Of a stretch of DNA of 64,000 nt, positions 27,147 through 35,062 are shown in pieces; the stretch's first letter is position 1, and the number at the start of each line of letters is the position of its first letter. Source of the DNA: a bacterium 1xD42-87 (lineage in GTDB: Bacteria; Bacillota; Clostridia; Lachnospirales; Lachnospiraceae); the NCBI GenBank assembly GCA_003611805.1, contig RAYM01000027.1:41197-105196 (forward strand), written 5' to 3'. The translations under genes were made by a program, and so were the position numbers. The notes under the pieces were generated by a model. It made no database searches, was not told where the DNA came from, and saw only the letters and a list, made by a program, of their open reading frames with translations.

Positions 27147-27542
27147 ATGCCATCTTTAAAAATACACCATATCGGCTACTTAGTCAAAAAGCTGGAAAAA
27201 GCAAAAAAAACGTTTGAATCCCTCGGCTATCTGGCCGAGCAGGACACCGTCCGCGACGAGATCCGCAAAGTGGATATCTGTTTCCTCATAAAGGACGGTT
27301 ACCGAGTGGAACTGGTCTCCCCCTTCTCTGAGGAATCCGTGGTCTCGGGACTGCTCAAAAAATACAAAAACGCGCCCTACCACATCTGCTACGAGGCCGA
27401 CGATCCCGAAACGGCTTATGAAGAACTGACCGCAAACGGCTTTGCCGCCATTGACACCCCCACGCCCGCGCCCGCACTGAACGGCTGCAAGGTGGTCTTT
27501 CTGACAAGCCCCGTGATCGGGATGATCGAGTTAATTTATTGA
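27147..27542 (+). CDS. VOC superfamily protein (glyoxalase/methylmalonyl-CoA epimerase-like)
   Basis: 131 residues. IHHIGYLVKKLEKAKKTFESLGY at the N-terminus and YHICYEADDPETAYEEL in the second half are the two beta-alpha-beta-beta-beta modules of the vicinal oxygen chelate fold; H8 or H9, a His in YHICYE and E in IGMIELIY are the likely metal ligands. The start has AAAGGAG upstream. The gene is alone on the plus strand, divergent from GtrA and convergent with the 27596 gene. In polysaccharide or natural-product loci such proteins may act as isomerases or lyases; the substrate is unknown. Confidence 0.85.
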   Translation: MPSLKIHHIGYLVKKLEKAKKTFESLGYLAEQDTVRDEIRKVDICFLIKDGYRVELVSPFSEESVVSGLLKKYKNAPYHICYEADDPETAYEELTANGFAAIDTPTPAPALNGCKVVFLTSPVIGMIELIY

Positions 27543-27544
27543 AT

Positions 27545-27631
27545 AATGCGAAACTTAGTACCTGCAAGTCAGATTTTCTGACTTTGCGCTCCGTCCTATG
27601 GCGGAGCGTCTTTAGAGGTACTTTTCGCATT
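27545..27631 (-). repeat. Nested palindromic element, copy 2
   Basis: Outer stem AATGCGAAA (27545-27553) with TTTCGCATT (27623-27631), perfect; 3-nt bulge (27554-27556); second stem AGTACCT (27557-27563) with AGGTACT (27616-27622), perfect; inner hairpins AAGTCAGA-TTT-TCTGACTT (27566-27584) and CGCTCCG...CGGAGCG (27588-27608). Same plan as copy 1 and sharing the AAGTCAG arm. It overlaps the last coding codons of the 27596 gene and fills the gap to the convergent VOC gene. Confidence 0.75.
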
Positions 27632-29149
27632 GCGTACATACATCGTAATGGTGCCGCACTTTCGCTCCGTGAAATCCGACAGATCCAGGCTCGGCTCGTA
27701 GCACCAGTGCCGGTCTTCCTGATTATACATCACAACCACGTCTATATCCGCAAAGTCCGCCTGCTCGTCCTCTCTGGGACCGAAGGAGCGGTTGATTTTA
27801 TTCTCGTCCTCCTCCCAGTAAAACACTTCGTCGTAACCGTGGAGGCGGAACCAGTGATACATAGTCTTGTTTCCTTCCAGATTCGGACCGAAACAGGACA
27901 ACACTTTTTTGTCTGTTCCCTGCACCAGTTCGAGGGTCGATTCCAGCATAGTCTGAATGCTCTCTCCCCGGTAAGCAAAATACCGTGCCTCCCGCAGCGC
28001 CACCCTTCCATGCGCCGCCAGCATCAGAAGCAGGCAGAGCATGTAAACGATCCGACGTTTGCCGCTCAGGGGGCGGAAACGGCATCCCACTATCACGAAA
28101 AAGAACACATATCCCAGCACACACGGCAGAATATAGCGTTCCTCCAGCGCAGTCTTGCTGTAAGTGACGCACTGAGGCACGATAATCGCCGCTGCAAGCA
28201 GCATTTCCCAGCCAAGTTTCTTCAGCTGCTCCCAGTAAGTCAGAAGAATCAGCCCCATCAGCACGCCGAACCTGACATACCACTTCAGATTATTTCCCGC
28301 CGCGTTTTGCCATGTCTGCACGTACTGGCCAAGGGTCACACTCTCGTCCAGCCCCACATAAGAGTAGTTGTTCGTGCCAACCACAAACAGAATCAGAAAC
28401 ATTTCCACCACAAAAATAATGCCGATCGTCAGCAGATAAGGCATTCTGTCTCTGACCGTCTCCCACAGATTGGGAATTGTCACCCGTTTTCCCTTCATCC
28501 CGTCATACAAAATATAAAGCCCCACAAAAGGCAGAAGCAGGATAAAAGGCTCCTTATAAACAGACATCAGAAAGAAAGCCGCCACACTGATAACCGCATA
28601 CGCTCTCTTCTCCGTGGAAAGCCATTTCAACAGAAAATAAAACCCCACCGCAAACATCATGGTATCATAAGATTCCTGCGGTCCCAGTTTCCACCACACC
28701 GCCGACTGGTATCCCACCATCACCGTCAGGGAAAAAAGCGCGGCGTATACCATATTGCACTTCATCTGTCTCGCGCAGTAGTAGAGCGCCACAAGCGCCA
28801 CCACGATCTCAGCCGCCTTCACAACCGACATTGCTGTCAGATTTATGCCGAACACGTAAGCCATCAAAATCCGGTTAATATAGTACAGTGGTCGGAAACG
28901 AAGTGTCAGGTCAAAGCTTACCGTATCGCGCAGACAGTCCCACAGACTGCGGTGTTCCAGCGTTATCCAGTCAATGTACTGGGCAAACTCCCAGTCGTCC
29001 ACCAGATGAAACCCCGACGTCAGCGTCCCCGTGACAATCACCACACCGAACACCAGCACGGCAAAGAAGATCCATACGAGAACAGCCTCCCTCTTTTTAT
29101 CCAGTTTTCCGTAAAACTCCTGCACCCTGTCCAGAAATCTGTTCACCAT
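27596..29149 (-). CDS. Polytopic membrane protein, GT-C-like, function unknown
   Basis: 517 residues with about ten to twelve hydrophobic helices and a short polar C-terminus. After the first helix comes GFHLVDDWEFAQYIDWI, an acidic loop motif placed as in GT-C glycosyltransferases, and then a second conserved-looking loop RFRPLYYINRILM. This is compatible with transfer of undecaprenyl-phosphate sugars to a surface polymer. I do not recognise a named family with certainty. It is the last gene of the operon with ACP and FkbH, separated from ACP by a 176-nt hairpin array. Its last codons lie in a nested palindrome. Confidence 0.7.
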   Translation of the reverse strand: MVNRFLDRVQEFYGKLDKKREAVLVWIFFAVLVFGVVIVTGTLTSGFHLVDDWEFAQYIDWITLEHRSLWDCLRDTVSFDLTLRFRPLYYINRILMAYVFGINLTAMSVVKAAEIVVALVALYYCARQMKCNMVYAALFSLTVMVGYQSAVWWKLGPQESYDTMMFAVGFYFLLKWLSTEKRAYAVISVAAFFLMSVYKEPFILLLPFVGLYILYDGMKGKRVTIPNLWETVRDRMPYLLTIGIIFVVEMFLILFVVGTNNYSYVGLDESVTLGQYVQTWQNAAGNNLKWYVRFGVLMGLILLTYWEQLKKLGWEMLLAAAIIVPQCVTYSKTALEERYILPCVLGYVFFFVIVGCRFRPLSGKRRIVYMLCLLLMLAAHGRVALREARYFAYRGESIQTMLESTLELVQGTDKKVLSCFGPNLEGNKTMYHWFRLHGYDEVFYWEEDENKINRSFGPREDEQADFADIDVVVMYNQEDRHWCYEPSLDLSDFTERKCGTITMYVRNAKSTSKDAPP

Positions 29150-29170
29150 GCCGTACTATATCTCCCCATT

Positions 29171-29275
29171 GATTCCGCTCTGCGGAATCTCAAAATCCAC
29201 GGATGAGCAAGCTCATCCTGGAGAATGCCGCTTTTCAGGCATTCTCCTGAGTGAAAGTGATTTGCGAAGCAAATC
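29171..29275. repeat. Array of four perfect short hairpins between ACP and the membrane protein gene
   Basis: GATTCCGC-TCT-GCGGAATC (29171-29189), GGATGAGC-AA-GCTCATCC (29201-29218), GGAGAATGCC-loop-GGCATTCTCC (29220-29247) and GATTTGC-GAA-GCAAATC (29259-29275). Stems of 7-10 bp are perfect and loops are 2-8 nt. No T-run follows. The next nested element (29250-29330) continues the run up to the ACP stop codon. Confidence 0.85.
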
Positions 29276-29330
29276 TAGAACTTCTTAGCGAAGCAGCCTT
29301 TGCTGCTGAGCTTTAGAAGTTCTTTTCACT
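29250..29330 (-). repeat. Nested palindromic element, copy 3
   Basis: Outer stem AGTGAAA (29250-29256) with TTTCACT (29324-29330); intervening small hairpin (29259-29275); second stem AGAACTTC (29277-29284) with GAAGTTCT (29316-29323); inner hairpin AGCAGC-CTTT-GCTGCT (29292-29307). Same order of stems as copies 1 and 2, with different sequences in both outer stems. The outer arms include the ACP stop codon region. Confidence 0.7.
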
Positions 29331-29571
29331 CTGTGATCTGGCCGATAATGATATCCGCCATCTCGCCCACATTCTTCATGGAAACCACCTGTCCCATATT
29401 AAACTTCATGCCAAACTCCTGCTCCACAGCCGCCAAAAGATTGATATGCTCCAAAGAATCCCACTCCTCGATATCATCCGCCGTGGTGGCATCCGTGACG
29501 GTGATCTCCTCGTCGTCAAACACATCCCTGAAAACCTCGTTTAACTTTTCAAACACTTCTTCTCTGCTCAT
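29326..29571 (-). CDS. Acyl carrier protein
   Basis: 81 residues, standard length and acidity. The phosphopantetheine attachment site is in EEWDSLEHINLL (S39). The start has GGAGAGCGCAT before it. It lies 36 nt downstream of the FkbH-type HAD gene and is not beside any fatty-acid synthesis genes, so it is a dedicated carrier. By precedent with FkbH-ACP pairs it may carry a glyceryl (3-phosphoglycerate-derived) unit, or another acyl group, for an acyltransferase. Which of the four MBOAT proteins is the recipient cannot be told from the sequence. Confidence 0.92.
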   Translation of the reverse strand: MSREEVFEKLNEVFRDVFDDEEITVTDATTADDIEEWDSLEHINLLAAVEQEFGMKFNMGQVVSMKNVGEMADIIIGQITE

Positions 29572-29607
29572 ATGCGCTCTCCTTTTCCCATTTATTTCCC
29601 TGCCAGA

Positions 29608-31455
29608 TTATTTTTCCATATCCGCATTCACTGCAATGACTGTATTCTTGTTTTCATATTCTGCCGGAATCTCAAATTTCCACATTGTGACGCCAGCGTC
29701 AGTTTCCTCCGTTTTCTCAAAACCCATTATCTGATAGAAATCCTTCACCATGGCGTTTTTCGCCGTCGGATAATAATAGCCCATGATCGTCCCGACGCCG
29801 CATTCCCGGCACGCCTCCACCACGCTGTCCATCATGGCAGACTCCATGTCCCGCTTCAGCACACGGCAGCTCATCAGCCACAGCTCCAGGTGCAGCACAC
29901 CGCCACCGTCCGCCGTATCCGGCGTCTCTCCACGCCTGTAAATTTCTACGTCCGCCGCCGTCCCTTTTCTGCCAATCACCACGGAGACCACGCCGTTATC
30001 CCCGAAACGGTCAGCCAGCTTTCCATAGCGGGTAATGTATCCCGGATCCACCGCAAACGCCTCAATCTGCGCCTGTGTGAACCGTCTTGTCGTCAGATTA
30101 AACTGGTTGCTCTTATTGGTCAGCTGGGCGATGCGCGCCATATAGACCGCCTCAAACGGTCGGATCGTTCCCCTCATTTCCAGTGAGAGCAGGTACTCCC
30201 GGTAATCAGCGAAACGCTCCTGCTGTATTTTCCTCTCCACATTGGCTCGGTACATCTCGCTGCGCTTCCTGTCATCTTCCGACAGGCTTGTCACCTCAAA
30301 AAAGCCGCTGTGATCAAGCACCCGGATGTACTGCTCCGGCGTACCGATCCCGGGAACTGCCACCCCGGCATTCTGGGCGCTCACAATCTCCCGTTCCGCC
30401 GGATTGTCGTCCACGAACACCAAACTGTCCGGCAGAATATTCAGTTCCTGCGCAATAGCAGTGATATTGCTGCTCTTCGGCTCCCAGTTCGCCTTGATCA
30501 GAACAAAATCCTCCGGCTTCAAAACGCCTTCCGGATGATTTAAGCCCGCAATGGCGTTGTCATACTCATTTTTGGAATTTACCGCCAGCATAACGCCAAT
30601 CTCTTTTTGCGCCTTGACATAACCCTGAAATTCCGAGTACACCTGCCCCATCGGCGTCTCCTGTCCGATCTCCAGATTTTCCGGGCCATCGTCCCCCACA
30701 ACGCCGCCCCAGAGTGTATTGTCCAGATCCAGAACAAGCGCCTTCCTGTTTCTGCCGAAAACTGATTTTATGATATTCGCCAGATTATGTGCCAAAACAG
30801 GAATCGCCTGCATACAACAGGCATACTTGTACATATGCCAGTACAGGGAATCCGCCCACCTGTCAAGCCCGTAGGCTGCCGACAGATAATTGATATCGTT
30901 GATGTAAAAATTTCCGTGTTCTCCCGCATACTGATAAAACTTCTCATTCAGCCTGTTGACAAAGCAGATCCGTCCCTGGGGGTACACCCCTTCCTGATTG
31001 CCCAGAAGCCTGTAAGAAGGATAGTCAAAGTTATTCTGGATCACAGGACAATGATATACTTCCGCAATTTTTTCCCACATCACCCGGAAATGGTCATACT
31101 GCTCCGAAAGCAGCCCGTCCACCCTCTCCTGCGAATCGGAGACAGAGGGAAACACAAGATTCCGGTTGGTCGTGTGGATGAAAATCAGGTCCGGCGCAAA
31201 CGACCGAAGTTCCGGGTTGTCAAACATCACGTCCTGCCAATACTGCGCGTACTCCGACTCATAAAACACCGGGCGGATGCCCTGTTCCAGCAAAAACAGT
31301 TCCAGCATACGGATGATATCGTGTGTCGTACTGCCTCCCAGAACCGCAATCCGTTTCTCCGTAAAGTCAGAACGCTCCTCGAGAAGCGCCCGCTTTATTT
31401 TCTTTGATTTCTTTAAGATTACCTCCCCGTCAAAGGGGTATTCCAGTTCGCGCAT
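29608..31455 (-). CDS. FkbH-type HAD-IIIC protein with SGNH-like and GNAT-like domains
   Basis: 615 residues in three parts. About 35-230 is an SGNH-like segment (IAVLGGSTTHDIIRMLELFL). About 237-380 is the HAD domain (KALVLDLDNTLWGGVVGDDG; nucleophile D243 and D245; KANWEPKSSNI; VFVDDNPAEREIV). About 480-600 is a GNAT-like region (MESAMMDSVVEACRECG, KNAMVKDFYQIMGF). FkbH-type proteins dephosphorylate 1,3-bisphosphoglycerate and load glyceryl onto an acyl carrier protein in FK520-type methoxymalonyl and tetronate pathways. The adjacent ACP supports carrier loading here. The start has GAGGAGAATCT in front. Upstream is a 305-nt repeat region with no gene. Confidence 0.9.
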   Translation of the reverse strand: MRELEYPFDGEVILKKSKKIKRALLEERSDFTEKRIAVLGGSTTHDIIRMLELFLLEQGIRPVFYESEYAQYWQDVMFDNPELRSFAPDLIFIHTTNRNLVFPSVSDSQERVDGLLSEQYDHFRVMWEKIAEVYHCPVIQNNFDYPSYRLLGNQEGVYPQGRICFVNRLNEKFYQYAGEHGNFYINDINYLSAAYGLDRWADSLYWHMYKYACCMQAIPVLAHNLANIIKSVFGRNRKALVLDLDNTLWGGVVGDDGPENLEIGQETPMGQVYSEFQGYVKAQKEIGVMLAVNSKNEYDNAIAGLNHPEGVLKPEDFVLIKANWEPKSSNITAIAQELNILPDSLVFVDDNPAEREIVSAQNAGVAVPGIGTPEQYIRVLDHSGFFEVTSLSEDDRKRSEMYRANVERKIQQERFADYREYLLSLEMRGTIRPFEAVYMARIAQLTNKSNQFNLTTRRFTQAQIEAFAVDPGYITRYGKLADRFGDNGVVSVVIGRKGTAADVEIYRRGETPDTADGGGVLHLELWLMSCRVLKRDMESAMMDSVVEACRECGVGTIMGYYYPTAKNAMVKDFYQIMGFEKTEETDAGVTMWKFEIPAEYENKNTVIAVNADMEK

Positions 31456-31486
31456 AGATTCTCCTCGTCTATATTTTGCCGACGCC

Positions 31487-31578
31487 TTCGTTCGCGTTGC
31501 TCGTCATAAGCCTTTCGTTTCGGTCTCTCATGCAAGCATGGCGCCCGAATCAAAAGTCTTCTGACTCTGCTTATGCGC
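31487..31578. repeat. 92-bp direct repeat, copy 1
   Basis: Begins TTCGTTCGCGTTGC and ends CTGCTTATGCGC. Identical base for base to the second copy at 31607-31698, exactly 120 bp away. Contains the small palindrome CATGCAAGCATG. The near-perfect identity argues for a recent duplication, or an interspersed repeat whose copies are kept identical. Confidence 0.9.
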
Positions 31579-31606
31579 ATAAGCAGACTCAAGATACTTC
31601 GTATCT

Positions 31607-31698
31607 TTCGTTCGCGTTGCTCGTCATAAGCCTTTCGTTTCGGTCTCTCATGCAAGCATGGCGCCCGAATCAAAAGTCTTCTGACTCTGCTTATGCGC
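31607..31698. repeat. 92-bp direct repeat, copy 2
   Basis: Second identical copy of the repeat beginning TTCGTTCGCGTTGC. It differs from copy 1 only in its flanks, and the spacer between copies is itself made of hairpins. Confidence 0.9.
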
Positions 31699-31704
31699 GC
31701 AAAC

Positions 31705-31728
31705 AGGGCAGGTTTTTACACCTGCCCT
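31705..31728. terminator. Terminator-like hairpin after the SGNH hydrolase gene
   Basis: AGGGCAGGT (31705-31713), loop TTTTAC, ACCTGCCCT (31720-31728): nine perfect pairs. The T-rich tail (TTTAT) is on the plus-strand side; on the minus strand, where the gene lies, no T-run follows. Its function as a terminator for the SGNH gene is therefore not certain. Confidence 0.5.
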
Positions 31729-31760
31729 TTATCATACCATATTTTACCTGCTCTATGCAA

Positions 31761-32873
31761 TCATTCCTCCGGCGCATAGTCATTGCGGATTATTTTCGCT
31801 AGCTTCTCCGCATACACCCTTGCTCCCAGAGGCGTAAGGTGAATACCGTCCGCCAGATATTCGTCCGCCGTCTCCGCGTCGATCCCGCTGTCCTCAAAGG
31901 CGTTGAAGAAGATCACGCCGTCCTCCTCAAACAGTCCCGCCACATAACCGGCGCCTCTTGCGTAAGTAATCAGCGGACCGTAACCATAGTCCAGAGAATA
32001 GGCATCTCCGATAAAAGTGCTGCCGTTAAAGACCTGGCAGTAATGGGGGGCGACCAGCACAATCCCCGCATTCGGGAAACGGCTTTTCAGCCTGTTGATC
32101 GCATCCTGAAGCGCCCCTGTGTAGGTATGCACCTCGTCTACTGCCAGCGTATCCCCGCCCTCCAGATATCTGCTGTTTGGAATCTGCTGGGTCAGGAAAT
32201 CGTTCACCCCGTACTCTATGATAAAATAATCCGTCTTGTCAAAATCGCACGTCTTTAGAATTTCGCCCGCCGCATAGCCTTCAAAAATGTCCGTATTGAT
32301 ATTGCCCAGGATTCCGTTCACCACGCCCATCAGGCATCGGGAACTCCACGTTGAGAAATTGTACTGCTCATACGTCGTAAGAGCCGCTGTCGTGCCGCCC
32401 ATGGACATATTATAGACCTTTGCGTTCAGCTGTTCGCTAATGATATCCGCCACACCGCTCTCCGTACGGTCGCCGTCCATGATACTGTCGCCCAGGATAA
32501 CAATCTGCATATCATAATTCCTGGTGTCTTCCTCCTTAGCTGCGGAATCCTTCTTGTCTTCCTCCGTCTTTTTTTGTTTCACCGTTTCCTGTTTTTCTAT
32601 TTGGGCAGGCGCCGTCTCCTGCTCCGACTCGCTGGCGGCAGGAACCGCCCCGCTCTCGGCAGTCACCACGCTGGAGCCTTCTCTCAGGCTGCGCCACTCC
32701 TCCTTCAGTTCCTCCACCGTCTGTCTGTTCTGCTCCTCCAGCGCCAGCCGCTCCCGCTCTACCTTCATCTGTGCCTGTCCGTATACGATTTCAATAATCG
32801 CCAGAACACAGAACCCGATCAGAACGACCAAAAGCATATTTATGTTCTGTCTTCCACGCCTCGTATTTCCCAT
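31761..32873 (-). CDS. SGNH/GDSL hydrolase family protein, membrane-anchored
   Basis: 370 residues from the ATG at 32873, preceded by AGGAAAGG (the frame opens at 32927). One transmembrane helix at about 11-31, a coiled-coil-like segment at 33-65, a Glu/Lys-rich linker to 115, then an SGNH domain with intact GDS (VILGDSIMDG, residues 128-130), GVND (EYGVNDFLTQ) and DGIHLT with the catalytic His. It is likely an extracytoplasmic esterase or acyltransferase acting on the surface polymer. It heads the operon with FkbH, ACP and the membrane protein, which makes it the best candidate SGNH partner in the acyl-carrier branch. Confidence 0.88.
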   Translation of the reverse strand: MGNTRRGRQNINMLLVVLIGFCVLAIIEIVYGQAQMKVERERLALEEQNRQTVEELKEEWRSLREGSSVVTAESGAVPAASESEQETAPAQIEKQETVKQKKTEEDKKDSAAKEEDTRNYDMQIVILGDSIMDGDRTESGVADIISEQLNAKVYNMSMGGTTAALTTYEQYNFSTWSSRCLMGVVNGILGNINTDIFEGYAAGEILKTCDFDKTDYFIIEYGVNDFLTQQIPNSRYLEGGDTLAVDEVHTYTGALQDAINRLKSRFPNAGIVLVAPHYCQVFNGSTFIGDAYSLDYGYGPLITYARGAGYVAGLFEEDGVIFFNAFEDSGIDAETADEYLADGIHLTPLGARVYAEKLAKIIRNDYAPEE

Positions 32874-33084
32874 CTTCTTACCGACCTTTCCTCTATATTG
32901 ATGCCTGCGCTCTGTTTTCCCCTGCAATCTGTTCTTAACCTTTACATATTCTCACGGGCTCTGCAGCAAGTGCAAAGTTCTGGGTCAAACCGTTACATCT
33001 ACATTTACTTTACCACATTTTTCCCAATTTTCCTATCATATGTGCCTGGAATTAAAAAAATCTTCCGTAAATCTTAATATGTTA

Positions 33085-33098
33085 TGGTATATTATAAT
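33085..33098 (+). promoter_or_regulatory. Promoter candidate for the 33150 gene
   Basis: TATGGTATATTATAAT contains TATAAT at 33093-33098 and TGG-TATATT at 33085-33093, either of which can serve as a -10. No -35 at 16-18 nt matches well. It lies 52-57 nt upstream of the start codon. Confidence 0.4.
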
Positions 33099-33149
33099 AG
33101 AGACAACTTTAAAATATGCGAAACAATTCATTTACGAAAGGATACGCCG

Positions 33150-34967
33150 ATGCCGTTAATCAATCCGGGGGCACAGCCAGATACGCCCTTCTTCGGACAT
33201 AGAGACTCCCGAAATGCACGAAAGAAAATACCTTCCTCCTTGCAGGAGGTTCTTCTTTTCCTTATTCTCCTGACTGCCTCTTACGCAATTTTGCTGCTTT
33301 TTATAAAACCGGTGGACGCCATCAACGACGATTGGGGGATGTACAGCATCCTGTCAGGCGCGTATACGGGAACACCTGACGCGCATGTCATGTTTTTTCT
33401 CTATCCGCTCTCCTGGCTGCTCTCAAAACTCTATTCTATGTGGAGTTTCATTCCCTGGTACGGGCTTTTCCAGCACGCCGTACAGATACTCTGCCTCTTT
33501 ACGGTCTACCGGCGCATTCTTCGGATCAGTAAGCGCCGCAATCCGCAGGCTTCTCTTCTGCCGCCTGCCCTCGCCGCCTTTCTGATACTGTTTTTTATCA
33601 TTGACCTGAATGTGCTGGCGGAGGCACAGTACACCACGACTGCAGGGCTTGCCGCTGCCGCGGCGCTGTTTTGTTTTATCACTTCCCGCATCAGTCAGCC
33701 AAACACTGGATTCTTTCTGGACAATATACCGACCCTGCTCTTCGCTTGGGTTTCCTTCAGCATGCGCCAGAATATTTTTTATCTCATGCTGCCCATGGCG
33801 GGCATGCTCTGGCTCAGCAAATGGATTTCCGCCTACAAGAATAAATACGAAGGCGCCGCCGCAAAGCTTCTCGGTTTCGCCCTGCTTTTAATCGCAGGCA
33901 TGGGGCTTCTCTGGGGCGCAAACGCCGCAGCTTACTCCGCCGAAGAATGGTCTGATTTCCGCAAAATCAACCACTACCGTGAGCGGGTAGGCGACTTCTA
34001 CGGCTGGCCTGAATATGAGGAGTGCCCGGAAGACTTACAGGCGCTCGGTCTGGATGAGGAGGCATATATGTACCGCAAACACGGCGCGCCGCATATCGGG
34101 TACGGCATGTCCGTTTCCGACTGGAAACAGATGCATGATCTGGCAAAACGCTGTTATCTCGCCCGCACAAGTCTCTCTGAGCGCCTGAAAAATATTGTGG
34201 TTACTGCCGTAAACGTATTCTTTTATCAGGAGGGCATGCAGCCCGCCAATCTGCTTGCCGGTCTCCTGCTGCTCCTGACCCCTGTACTGATCTTTTTGGA
34301 ACGCAATGCCAGCGCCCTTTTCGTCTACCTGATGTATCTATTCGGACGGGGTGTGAGCTGGGGTTATGTGCTCTACGAAGGACGTTTTCCCAAGCGCATT
34401 ATCCAGCCCCTGATTACCGTGGATTTTCTGATCCTTCTGGGGATCATCCTCGCCTTTAATCTGTTTCCCTTAGAAAAACGCAGACAGTATTATGTGCTGC
34501 TTCCCCTGCTTTTGGGACTCAGTCTTTTTTCGGCGTATGCCACATGCTGGGACATTGCGGAAAACTACCGCGTGCACGAGAAGACATGGCGGGAGCTTCG
34601 GGAATACTGCAGCGCCCACCCTGACAATTTCTATATCTGGACTTACAATTCCGGGACGCTGGAGCATTTCTATGAAACGCCTTTCGGACGCGGACAGGAT
34701 GCTTACCAGAACTTCATCTACACCAACTGGGGCGTGATCTGTAACCCCAACACACAGAAAAAGCTCGACGCCCAGGGGATCAGCAGCTTTGGCAGGGATC
34801 TTGTGGACAGCGAGCATGTATATTTTATTCTGCAGGAAGCGCCCTACAACGAGGAGCATCCTGTCATCATGTATTTCCGGCATACCTATCAGGCAGGGCT
34901 TACCGTGACTGATACGTTTACTGCCGGGGATACAACTTATATGGTGTATCAGCTGCATCCCCTGTGA
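33150..34967 (+). CDS. Polytopic membrane protein, GT-C-like, function unknown
   Basis: 605 residues from the ATG at 33150, preceded by AAAGGA at 7 nt (the frame opens at 33084). About ten helices in the first 450 residues, then a soluble C-terminal domain of about 130 residues (YRVHEKTWRELREYC to the end). After helix 1 comes AINDDWGMYSILSGAY, an acidic loop in the position used by GT-C glycosyltransferases. It faces the opposite direction to its neighbours and is monocistronic, with a terminator-like hairpin after it. No named family recognised. Confidence 0.72.
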   Translation: MPLINPGAQPDTPFFGHRDSRNARKKIPSSLQEVLLFLILLTASYAILLLFIKPVDAINDDWGMYSILSGAYTGTPDAHVMFFLYPLSWLLSKLYSMWSFIPWYGLFQHAVQILCLFTVYRRILRISKRRNPQASLLPPALAAFLILFFIIDLNVLAEAQYTTTAGLAAAAALFCFITSRISQPNTGFFLDNIPTLLFAWVSFSMRQNIFYLMLPMAGMLWLSKWISAYKNKYEGAAAKLLGFALLLIAGMGLLWGANAAAYSAEEWSDFRKINHYRERVGDFYGWPEYEECPEDLQALGLDEEAYMYRKHGAPHIGYGMSVSDWKQMHDLAKRCYLARTSLSERLKNIVVTAVNVFFYQEGMQPANLLAGLLLLLTPVLIFLERNASALFVYLMYLFGRGVSWGYVLYEGRFPKRIIQPLITVDFLILLGIILAFNLFPLEKRRQYYVLLPLLLGLSLFSAYATCWDIAENYRVHEKTWRELREYCSAHPDNFYIWTYNSGTLEHFYETPFGRGQDAYQNFIYTNWGVICNPNTQKKLDAQGISSFGRDLVDSEHVYFILQEAPYNEEHPVIMYFRHTYQAGLTVTDTFTAGDTTYMVYQLHPL

Positions 34968-34991
34968 CCGATACCGCGGCGCCTTTACGGG

Positions 34992-35030
34992 ACGGATTTC
35001 CCGGTGGTGTAGTGACACATCCGTAATTTT
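34992..35030 (+). terminator. Terminator candidate after the 33150 gene
   Basis: ACGGAT (34992-34997) pairs with ATCCGT (35019-35024), with an inner hairpin GTGT-AGTG-ACAC; AATTTTT follows. The outer stem is short, so confidence is moderate. Confidence 0.5.
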
Positions 35031-35062
35031 TGTGTGTTGCCATAAAACAACATTTCAGTCAT

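Larger units (their letters stand above)
31456..31760. other. Intergenic repeat region between FkbH and the SGNH hydrolase gene
   Basis: No convincing gene in 305 nt. It holds two 92-bp direct repeats (31487-31578 and 31607-31698, exact 120-bp period), a 22-nt perfect palindrome TCTGCTTATGCGCATAAGCAGA (31566-31587, written here in two halves as TCTGCTTATGC and GCATAAGCAGA), a hairpin AAGATAC-TTC-GTATCTT (31591-31607) and a terminator-like hairpin (31705-31728). An 84-residue open frame on the minus strand is only the translation of the repeat. Confidence 0.8.

Noticed and set aside
27539..29206. 555-residue plus-strand ORF
   Set aside because: Antisense to a convincing membrane protein gene; composition is that of a shadow frame, with no start signal.
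31419..31673. 84-residue ORF on the minus strand
   Set aside because: It is the translation of the 92-bp repeat (the same peptide twice) and has no credible ribosome site; not a gene.
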